DNA of 5,688 nt from an uncultured Bdellovibrio sp. (GTDB lineage Bacteria; Bdellovibrionota; Bdellovibrionia; Bdellovibrionales; Bdellovibrionaceae), in NCBI GenBank assembly GCA_937871355.1, contig CALMPX010000320.1:1-5688 (forward strand), written 5' to 3'. Numbering within the stretch: position 1 is the first letter of the stretch; each line of letters begins with the position of its first letter. The notes below the pieces were generated by a model. That model saw nothing but the letters and a program-made list of their open reading frames with translations. It searched no databases and had not been told where the DNA came from. Shown here piece by piece: positions 1-5,306 of this stretch. The translations under genes and the position numbers were made by a program.

Positions 1-573
1 GCCGGTAACATGGCTTCACCGGATGCGGCGATTGATCTGATCGAAGCCGGTGCTGATGCGATCAAGGTTGGTATCGGACCAGGCTCGATGTGCACGACTC
101 GTATTATTACAGGCTGTGGTGTTCCCCAATTAACGGCGATCGCACTTTGCGCGGAAGTCGCTCAAAGCTACGGAGTGCCAGTGATCGCTGACGGAGGAAT
201 CCGCACCAGTGGTGACATGGTCAAAGCTTTTGCCGCCGGCGCCAATACTATTATGTTGGGATCGATGTTATCAGGCACAATTGAAACTCCCGGAGACATC
301 GTAAACGGAAAAAAACAATACCGTGGTATGGCTTCTAAAAAAGCGCAGATTTCTTGGCGCGGTGATATGCCCGTGGGAATGGCGCCTGAAGGTGAGTCAA
401 CCTACGTTACAGTTAAAGGACACGTCAGTGACGTTCTTCATGAACTCATGGGAGGCATCCGCAGCGGCATGACCTACATCAACGCGCAAACCATTGAAGA
501 TATGAAAAACAATGCTCTCTTTATGGAAATGACCCCGAATGGAATTTCTGAATCAAAAGCGCACGGTGTTTAA
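1..573 (+). CDS. IMP dehydrogenase / GMP reductase family enzyme, C-terminal part (5' end cut by window)
   Basis: The frame is open from base 1 (AGNMASPDAA...) and ends at TAA 571-573, giving 190 residues. The true start lies outside the window; the Met at base 10 is internal. The family's TIM-barrel landmarks are clear: the active-site loop GIGPGSMCTTR, with the catalytic Cys at fragment residue 31; the phosphate-binding IADGG (residues 62-66) and MLGSML; then YRGM (107-110), PEG (129-131) and GGIRSGMTY. These enzymes act on guanine nucleotides in the cytosol: IMP dehydrogenase oxidises IMP to XMP, and GMP reductase converts GMP back to IMP. Here only about 12 residues separate RGMASKKAQ from PEG, and the Arg-Tyr pair usual in the IMP dehydrogenase flap is absent. 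By my recollection of the families this resembles GMP reductase more than canonical GuaB. Family assignment is near certain; the choice between guaB and guaC is open, so no symbol is given. Its stop overlaps the murI start. Confidence 0.93.
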   Translation, partial: AGNMASPDAAIDLIEAGADAIKVGIGPGSMCTTRIITGCGVPQLTAIALCAEVAQSYGVPVIADGGIRTSGDMVKAFAAGANTIMLGSMLSGTIETPGDIVNGKKQYRGMASKKAQISWRGDMPVGMAPEGESTYVTVKGHVSDVLHELMGGIRSGMTYINAQTIEDMKNNALFMEMTPNGISESKAHGV

Positions 574-1439
574 TGTCTGATTTCGATTCACGTCCTATCG
601 GCGTTTTTGATTCGGGTATTGGCGGTTTAACAGTTCTTCGTGAATTATTAACGGCTTTTCCTCACGAAAAATTTATTTATCTTGGTGATACGGCTCGCTT
701 ACCGTATGGATCTAAATCGGGAAATACAGTTCGTAAATATTCTGAACAAAATTTAAAATTTTTAATTTCTCGTAACGTCAAAGCCATCGTTGTCGCTTGC
801 AACACGGCATCGACTCAAATCAATGAGTCCGCATTTCAAGGCGTTCCGGTTTACAATGTGATCGATCCCGGTTCCATTTTAGCATCACAAAAAACTAAAA
901 ATAATAACGTCGCCATCCTGGCCACCAGAGCCACCGTCAAAGCAAATAGCTACGAAAATAAAATCAAACAGATCAATCCGAAAATCAATGTCTTGAGCGT
1001 GGCGTGTCCGTTATTCGTGTCTTTAGCCGAAGAAGGCTGGCATGACGATGTAATCACCGAGCAAATTGCCGAACGCTATTTAAGTGAATTGAAAAATAAA
1101 AATATCGACACGGTGGTGTTGGCCTGTACGCACTACCCGTTACTCAAAAAACCGATTCAAAAAGTTTTAGGCGAGAATGTGAATTTAATTGATTCAGGTG
1201 TAGCGATCAGTTTAATTTTAAAAAATGATTTTAGTCAGAAAAAAGCAAAGCCGACGGATAAAATATCGCCGCCTGCTGAATTACTCATTTGCCTGACTGA
1301 TGCTGGCACTCAATTCGAAACATTGTCGACTCAGCTTTTGAAAGATTATAAAGTCAAATCGTCTTTGAAACCGTTTCGGTTATTTAGTTATCCTTTGCAC
1401 AATCGTTTTGTAAGCTCAAATGAGCGTATATATTTTTGA
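573..1439 (+). CDS. murI: Glutamate racemase MurI
   Basis: This cytosolic, cofactor-independent enzyme interconverts L- and D-glutamate and supplies the D-Glu that MurD adds to the peptidoglycan stem peptide. The protein has 288 residues. Family signatures occur in order: PIGVFDSGIGGLTV (residues 8-21, with Asp13 and Ser14), YLGDTARLPYG (36-46), VVACNTAS (73-80, first catalytic Cys76) and LACTHYPLL (183-191, second catalytic Cys185 and His187). Both catalytic cysteines are therefore present. The ATG shares one base with the stop of the upstream gene (TAATG) and no strong Shine-Dalgarno is visible, only GGTG. Translation is therefore probably coupled and the two genes form one operon. The C-terminal tail after about residue 255 does not look like the conserved core. 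Its last 56 bases overlap the 3' end of a convergent lipoprotein gene. Confidence 0.96.
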   Translation: MSDFDSRPIGVFDSGIGGLTVLRELLTAFPHEKFIYLGDTARLPYGSKSGNTVRKYSEQNLKFLISRNVKAIVVACNTASTQINESAFQGVPVYNVIDPGSILASQKTKNNNVAILATRATVKANSYENKIKQINPKINVLSVACPLFVSLAEEGWHDDVITEQIAERYLSELKNKNIDTVVLACTHYPLLKKPIQKVLGENVNLIDSGVAISLILKNDFSQKKAKPTDKISPPAELLICLTDAGTQFETLSTQLLKDYKVKSSLKPFRLFSYPLHNRFVSSNERIYF

Positions 1440-1980
1440 TTAAATTTTCAAAATCAATTACCGTACTGCGATTGCAAAAATATTTTTGCGCATTGTAAGA
1501 ACCAAGATTCAAAGCCACAGAATGCATTTCATTATTTTCACGGGCTTGAAAAACTTGAGGCGATAGAGCCGAGGAAACCTGCACACACTGATCACCCATA
1601 GAACTCAATGATGGATCCTTACATATTTCGGCTGAGTTCGCGACATTCACAAAGGCCTCAAAGTCATTTAAATCTATACTCTGAGTACAAGTATAGGAAG
1701 CAACTACTCCGGCCTCATGACGAAGAATATTTAATTTAACATCGGCTTGTGTACTATTTTTAGTCGTTTCAAACCGCGCCACAATTGTGTCCTGATCATT
1801 TTCGTCAGGATTAAAACGATCTTCAAAATTGAGATAATCAGGATTCAAATTTAAGTTCGGAAGCTTTTCCGGTAAAAACGTAGCGACTGAGGCCATCGGA
1901 CAAATAACCTGGGCTTCCGTTTCTTTATGACAACTCACCAAAAGACTACATACCAATGAGGCTAATAATACCTTTTTCAT
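1384..1980 (-). CDS. Putative cysteine-rich lipoprotein, function unknown (operon gene 3)
   Basis: I do not recognise a family in this 198-residue protein. The N-terminus is a clear lipoprotein signal: MKK, a hydrophobic stretch LLASLVCSLLVS, and the lipobox LVSC with the lipidated Cys at 17. Position +2 of the mature protein is His, not Asp, so by the E. coli Lol rule an outer-membrane location is more likely; whether that rule applies here is unknown. The mature chain carries six further cysteines (27, 98, 120, 132, 169, 194), enough for three disulfides in the periplasm. No transmembrane segment or repeat follows the signal. The start is fixed by an ideal AAGGAG five bases upstream. The gene follows the other lipoprotein by 12 bases and ends within murI on the opposite strand. 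It looks like a real gene because of the signal peptide, ribosome site and operon position. Confidence 0.85.
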   Translation of the reverse strand: MKKVLLASLVCSLLVSCHKETEAQVICPMASVATFLPEKLPNLNLNPDYLNFEDRFNPDENDQDTIVARFETTKNSTQADVKLNILRHEAGVVASYTCTQSIDLNDFEAFVNVANSAEICKDPSLSSMGDQCVQVSSALSPQVFQARENNEMHSVALNLGSYNAQKYFCNRSTVIDFENLIKNIYAHLSLQNDCAKDN

Positions 1981-1985
1981 GAGAA

Positions 1986-1991
1986 CTCCTT
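1986..1991 (-). promoter_or_regulatory. Strong Shine-Dalgarno of the 1384-1980 lipoprotein gene
   Basis: The minus strand reads TAAGGAGTTCTC followed by ATG: AAGGAG with a five-base spacer. It is the best ribosome site I found in the window and decides this start codon. It directly abuts the TAA stop (1993-1995) of the upstream lipoprotein gene, so ribosomes finishing that gene could restart here. Confidence 0.8.
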
Positions 1992-1992
1992 A

Positions 1993-2454
1993 TTAAAAAA
2001 TAAATTGAGCACAAGTGGGACTCAAGGAAAGCATTCGATAAGCATTATCTAAATTTTCAGGATCAGTACTGGCATAGGATTGCTGAATGTCCGTATCGCT
2101 GCAGGATGCTTGATATATTTGATTCAAACACAACGTCCCTTGAGTCTGATCAACCGATAATACTGACGAATTGATAGCGCTCTGAATAGCATTTAAATGA
2201 CTGTAGGTGGCTTCATTCAATCCGAGCGCCGTAGAAATATTTGGAACTATTCTGATTTTCGTTTCACAAGACGATAAATTGATCGGGAAACAAGTTCTTA
2301 TCTTACGACATAAAATGGAGGCGACCTGTGACGAAATCGGCTGACCTATAAATGGATCACTCCCTGGGAGCATCGACGGATTTCCAGTATCGGTTCCGCA
2401 GGAAACGAATAAAAAGAGCGCACTCACCAAAATGAATAAATTATTTTTCTTCAT
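1993..2454 (-). CDS. Putative small cysteine-rich lipoprotein, CGTDTGNP type (operon gene 2)
   Basis: This 153-residue protein of unknown function starts with MKKNNLFILVSALFLFVSC, a lipoprotein signal peptide with lipid-attachment Cys19. The mature protein begins CGTDTGNP. I recall similar C-G-T-x-T-G-N-P starts from lipoproteins of Bdellovibrio and myxobacteria, but could not check this. A flexible Ser/Pro/Gly-rich linker (about 24-40) leads into a compact domain with six cysteines: 49, 55 and 63 (C-x5-C-x7-C), then 109, 118 and 148. These suggest three disulfides in a periplasm-facing or surface-exposed domain. The ATG lies inside the end of the TIGR02147 gene (14-base overlap) and is preceded by GAAGG at 2461-2465 with a six-base spacer, so translation is probably coupled. 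A role as partner or target of the TIGR02147 protein is inferred from the operon only. Confidence 0.86.
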   Translation of the reverse strand: MKKNNLFILVSALFLFVSCGTDTGNPSMLPGSDPFIGQPISSQVASILCRKIRTCFPINLSSCETKIRIVPNISTALGLNEATYSHLNAIQSAINSSVLSVDQTQGTLCLNQIYQASCSDTDIQQSYASTDPENLDNAYRMLSLSPTCAQFIF

Positions 2455-3298
2455 GATATACCTTCGTCAACGGAAATAATTGAATGTTCATTTGAAACAC
2501 TTGATTTTGCTCTGACTCACTCTCACTGAGCTCTAAACTGTTAAATTTAAATTCCTCAATGAGTTCTCGTAATTTAGCATGTAACTTCTCATTGAGCGGT
2601 AAAGTTAAAGAACTTAAATATCTTTGATTTCCGGCGTACTTATCTAAAGATCCTTGCGCCAACTCCATCATCTTCTTATGAAAAAGTAATAAGTACGTAT
2701 TAGAGAAATAATTACCGGTTTTAATTTGATTACTTTTAACTAGGTATCTTCCTGATTTTTTCTCAATCAGATTTAATTTCTCGAGTTGAGAGAGTCCTCG
2801 TTTAATTTCCGCTTCGGTTAAATTATATTCGAAAAATTTAGCTAGAAACTTCGGTTTGTGGGGAATATTTGGAAGCATAAGCACTTCACGTAAAATGACA
2901 TAATACCAGTGTTCATAAAGCTCATACAGTTGAGGATCCAATTTGTCTACCTGCTTGCCTTTTTGAATGCGAAGCATTTTCTTCGTGATTATCTCACGGG
3001 CCTCAAGTTTTTTCTCTAAAGTGGACTTGACCATCAATACAAAATATTCTGATTCAGCTTTATTCAGTTTTAATGTCCGACATATATGTTCGGCCGATTC
3101 TAAGGAAAGATTTCTTTTCTTTTGAATGAGCAGAAGTAAAAAATTAGGAGATTTAAAACCAAACAAAGCTGACAATTTTCGATAAGTATAGGCCTTATTC
3201 AACTCACGGATGACGGTGATGACTTTCTCGAGATAATCTCGAAAATCAATGAAATTAAAGATATTTACAGAATACATATTTTTATTAATCTCATTCAT
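2441..3298 (-). CDS. TIGR02147 family protein, putative transcriptional regulator (operon gene 1)
   Basis: The 285-residue protein fits TIGR02147, a family of about 270-280 residues expanded in Fibrobacter and Bdellovibrio-type bacteria; its biochemical role is unproven. Recognisable parts are the entry NIFNFIDFRDYL (12-23); a segment resembling a helix-turn-helix, with TYRKLSALFGFKSPNFL (38-54) and KKRNLS (60-65); LKLNKAESEYF (77-87); the central YELYEHWYYVILREV (125-139); a possible winged-helix segment with TEAEIKRGLSQLEKLNLIEK and a beta-like GRYLV (161-187); and the C-terminal signature QVFQMNIQLFPLTK (266-279). No signal peptide is seen, so it should be cytosolic. It is AT-rich compared with the flanking housekeeping genes. 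The start is uncertain: ATG 3298 lacks a Shine-Dalgarno, and an in-frame ATG at 3277 (Met8) begins closer to the conserved region. A DNA-binding role, perhaps controlling its own operon, is inference. Confidence 0.9.
   Translation of the reverse strand: MNEINKNMYSVNIFNFIDFRDYLEKVITVIRELNKAYTYRKLSALFGFKSPNFLLLLIQKKRNLSLESAEHICRTLKLNKAESEYFVLMVKSTLEKKLEAREIITKKMLRIQKGKQVDKLDPQLYELYEHWYYVILREVLMLPNIPHKPKFLAKFFEYNLTEAEIKRGLSQLEKLNLIEKKSGRYLVKSNQIKTGNYFSNTYLLLFHKKMMELAQGSLDKYAGNQRYLSSLTLPLNEKLHAKLRELIEEFKFNSLELSESESEQNQVFQMNIQLFPLTKVYHEEK
3267..3276 (+). repeat. Second copy of the 10-bp repeat ACAGAATACA
   Basis: ACAGAATACA here repeats exactly the right-hand part of the palindrome at 3335-3352 (bases 3343-3352), in the same orientation and 76 bp away. 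On the minus strand it lies at codons 8-11 of the TIGR02147 gene and includes part of the alternative ATG start. It may be a second binding half-site, or a chance match in AT-rich DNA. Confidence 0.35.
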
Positions 3299-3395
3299 AA
3301 AATAAGACTATCATATATATTTTAATCAACAAAATGTATTCGACAGAATACAAAAGATCGACTGTAGAGCTCTGCGAGAGGCTCATTTATACCAG
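3299..3395 (-). promoter_or_regulatory. Intergenic region upstream of the TIGR02147 operon, likely containing its promoter
   Basis: These 97 bases separate the lysA stop from the TIGR02147 start on the same strand. Reading on the minus strand after the lysA TAG, there is first a small imperfect hairpin (GAGCCTCT-CGC-AGAGCTC, with a bulged C), then the 18-bp palindrome, then a very AT-rich stretch TTGATTAAAATATATATGATAG before the gene. A possible -10 is TATGAT (plus-strand 3310-3315), but I see no convincing -35 at standard spacing. The operon may have its own promoter here or be read through from lysA. Confidence 0.4.
3335..3352. promoter_or_regulatory. 18-bp perfect palindrome, possible operator or lysA terminator
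   Basis: The site reads TGTATTC GACA GAATACA: two seven-base arms, exactly complementary, around a four-base centre. It lies 37 bp upstream of the TIGR02147 start. On the minus strand it is followed by TTTTG, so it could form the stem of a weak terminator for lysA, but the stem has only two G/C pairs and the T-run is short. Its symmetry and position equally suit a dimeric repressor site. Part of it recurs at 3267-3276. Confidence 0.45.
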
Positions 3396-4592
3396 CTAAA
3401 GGTAAATATCGATCGCAATCGGCTGTAAATTATAGTTCGATGACATAGACTTTGTATAGGCACCGGCATCGCTGATGGCTACAAAATCACCTTCGTGTAA
3501 CGTATTCAATTCAATATGATCATGAAAAACATCGGATGATTCACACAAAGGGCCAACCACCATATAGGATTGTTTACCGGCCCGTTGTTTTAAAGGATAG
3601 ATATGATGATAAGCTTGGTACAGCATCGGACGAATTAAATTATTCATTCCCATATCTATTATCAAAATTTTTTTATTAGAAGTTTTTTTAATATACTGAA
3701 CTTGGGCCACCAGAACGGCCGAACGAGCGACTATGAATCGTCCTATTTCGAGCATAAAATGATCTTTTATGTCAGAAAGATCTTCTTCATAGATTTCTCT
3801 TAAACTGACCCAGCGTTCATAATCATGAGTCATATTATGATCGCGGTAATTTAAGCCTAAGCCTCCGCCGAGATCAAAACGATCTAAGGTCGCATGTCGG
3901 CTTTTCATATCTAAATACAGCGGTTTCATTTTTAATATGGCTTCACGGTAAATAGATGTATCCAACACCTGTGATCCGATATGAAAACTCATCGATTTTA
4001 AAATAATATATTTTGAATCTTTAATCAGACCTTCCACTTCAGGAAGGTCTTGAGCATTTAAGCCAAACTTTGAATCCAGCAAAGCCGTAGCAATGTTAGG
4101 GTGAGTCTGAGCATCCACTTCGGGGTTGATTCTTAAACCGATATTCACGGACTTTTCAAGTTCGTTTGAGATCCTTTGAATGCGCTTTAATTCCGAAAGA
4201 CTTTCCACATTAATTTGGTAAATTTCGTTCTCAATGGCCCAACGGATTTCCTTTTCAGTTTTTGCCACGCCTGAAAAAAGAATATCCTGAGGTTTAAAAC
4301 CACAGCGCAAAGCCAACTGGATTTCGCCCAGACTGACGACATCAACGCCACACCCATTTTTTTGAATCAGTTTAAGGATTATTTCGTCATAATTCGATTT
4401 TAAGGCGAAATGGAGCTGACCTAGACCTTTCCATTCCTTAACCCAATTGATTCTTTCTTGAACTAATTGAAGATCATGCATCAGCACCGGTTGTTGATAA
4501 TTTTTAATCGAGACATGGTCTGATAACGCGTGGCCATTAAAGCAAAGTGAATCCTGCTGGTAATAAAAAAGTTCAGTTGATTTTGTAGACAT
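3396..4592 (-). CDS. lysA: Diaminopimelate decarboxylase LysA
   Basis: This PLP-dependent fold-type III enzyme catalyses the last step of lysine synthesis, decarboxylating meso-diaminopimelate to L-lysine in the cytosol. Counting from the ATG at 4592 the protein has 398 residues. Visible landmarks are the PLP lysine in HFALKSNYD (Lys65), GVDVVSLGE, the SFHIGSQ strand (His204), the phosphate-binding DLGGGLG (about 241-246), EIGR (282-285; usually EPGR), the LysA-typical GMNNLIRPMLYQAYH, GPLCESSD with catalytic Cys350, and DAGAYTKSMSSNYN (Tyr379). These favour LysA over related ornithine or carboxynorspermidine decarboxylases. A TTG at 4610 would add six residues (MARIIK), but neither start has a clear Shine-Dalgarno and ATG is preferred. 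The gene diverges from the MpaA-like gene with only 30 bases between starts. Confidence 0.95.
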   Translation of the reverse strand: MSTKSTELFYYQQDSLCFNGHALSDHVSIKNYQQPVLMHDLQLVQERINWVKEWKGLGQLHFALKSNYDEIILKLIQKNGCGVDVVSLGEIQLALRCGFKPQDILFSGVAKTEKEIRWAIENEIYQINVESLSELKRIQRISNELEKSVNIGLRINPEVDAQTHPNIATALLDSKFGLNAQDLPEVEGLIKDSKYIILKSMSFHIGSQVLDTSIYREAILKMKPLYLDMKSRHATLDRFDLGGGLGLNYRDHNMTHDYERWVSLREIYEEDLSDIKDHFMLEIGRFIVARSAVLVAQVQYIKKTSNKKILIIDMGMNNLIRPMLYQAYHHIYPLKQRAGKQSYMVVGPLCESSDVFHDHIELNTLHEGDFVAISDAGAYTKSMSSNYNLQPIAIDIYL

Positions 4593-4595
4593 TTT

Positions 4596-4601
4596 TATAA
4601 T
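4596..4601 (+). promoter_or_regulatory. Candidate -10 box (TATAAT) for the mpaA-dapD operon
   Basis: A consensus TATAAT ends 21 bases before the ATG at 4623, so transcription would begin around 4608 and leave a short leader. The leader contains GAG (4615-4617), a weak ribosome site. The -35 is poor: TTCAGT at 4572-4577, 18 bases away, is the best I can offer. The promoter overlaps the start region of the divergent lysA. Confidence 0.4.
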
Positions 4602-4605
4602 TCTA
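4600..4605 (-). promoter_or_regulatory. Candidate -10 box (TAGAAT) for lysA, possibly leaderless
   Basis: On the minus strand TAGAAT stands seven bases before the lysA ATG (TAGAAT-TATAAAA-ATG). Initiation at normal spacing would put the mRNA start at or next to the ATG, matching the lack of a Shine-Dalgarno. It overlaps the opposing TATAAT by two bases. No clear -35 is seen, so this is tentative. Confidence 0.25.
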
Positions 4606-4622
4606 GCCAATCATGAGATGAA

Positions 4623-5300
4623 ATGAAAACGTTTAATTTTTTTAAATTTGGTCACACATCCTTAGGTCTTCCTATTCACGGCTACCGCTGGAATCACGAA
4701 AACAATTCTCTCATCAAAGTTTTAGTCCTCGGAGGAGTCCACGGTGACGAACCGGAGGGAATCGTTGCCGCTAAAGGCTTAATCGAATACTTAAGAAATG
4801 ACTTTAACTTAAATCTCAATCTAACGATTGTTCCTGAGTTTAATCCCGAAGGCATGTTATTAAAAACGCGCGGCAATTCGAACAAAGTCGATTTGAATCG
4901 GAATCTTCCTACAAAAGATTGGTCACCAGTAGCGGCTTCCGAAAGATACTTTCCCGGCCTTAGCGCCATGAGTGAAATCGAAAATTCGTTTCTCGTGGAT
5001 TGGATTCAGCAGGAAAAACCAGACGTCATCTATTCACTTCATTCATGGAAACCGATGCTGAACACCAACGGCGAACTTCCCGAAGCTTTGGAAATTGCTA
5101 AATTGACAGGCTATGTGATTGAACCGGATATCGGCTACCCAACACCAGGATCATTAGGCACCTACGGGAACGTGGAAAATAAAATACCGACTTTAACATA
5201 CGAAGTTGAACGCGATATTTCATTTGATCAAATTATTCAGATCCATGTTCCAGCGTTGATCGCGGGTTTGAAATGCAGCCAAAATCGTAAAAAGAAATAG
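4623..5300 (+). CDS. mpaA: MpaA-like murein peptide amidase, M14 zinc carboxypeptidase family
   Basis: The 225-residue protein has the M14 zinc site: HGDEPEG, with His40 and Glu43, and the third ligand His140 in YSLHSW. It also has the substrate-binding TRGNSNKVDLNRNLP (Asn92, Arg93) and the probable catalytic Glu194 in TYEVE. The sequence TRGN...VDLNRN with a short catalytic domain and no prodomain is characteristic of MpaA, which in E. coli hydrolyses the gamma-D-glutamyl-meso-DAP bond of murein tripeptide during cell-wall recycling. There is no signal peptide, so cytosolic action fits. A succinylglutamate desuccinylase/aspartoacylase-type enzyme is the main alternative, but the M14 motif set and the DAP neighbours argue for MpaA. 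It is divergent from lysA and followed after six bases by dapD, presumably in one operon. Confidence 0.85.
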   Translation: MKTFNFFKFGHTSLGLPIHGYRWNHENNSLIKVLVLGGVHGDEPEGIVAAKGLIEYLRNDFNLNLNLTIVPEFNPEGMLLKTRGNSNKVDLNRNLPTKDWSPVAASERYFPGLSAMSEIENSFLVDWIQQEKPDVIYSLHSWKPMLNTNGELPEALEIAKLTGYVIEPDIGYPTPGSLGTYGNVENKIPTLTYEVERDISFDQIIQIHVPALIAGLKCSQNRKKK

Positions 5301-5306
5301 AGAAAT

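Noticed and set aside
1369..1381. Small hairpin AACCG-TTT-CGGTT next to the lipoprotein stop codon
   Set aside because: Five-pair stem without a following T-run on either strand and located inside murI coding sequence; too weak to call a terminator.
3358..3385. Imperfect hairpin GAGCCTCT-CGC-AGAGCTC after the lysA stop, as terminator
   Set aside because: The stem has a bulge, only seven pairs, and no adjacent T-run on the minus strand; noted only within the intergenic entry.
4608..4610. TTG as the lysA start
   Set aside because: It adds six residues without homology value and has no Shine-Dalgarno; the ATG at 4592 is simpler, although TTG cannot be excluded.
4694..4969. 91-residue open frame on the minus strand inside the mpaA-like gene
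   Set aside because: It lies wholly opposite a gene with clear M14 catalytic motifs, has no recognisable domain, and looks like an antisense shadow of that coding sequence.
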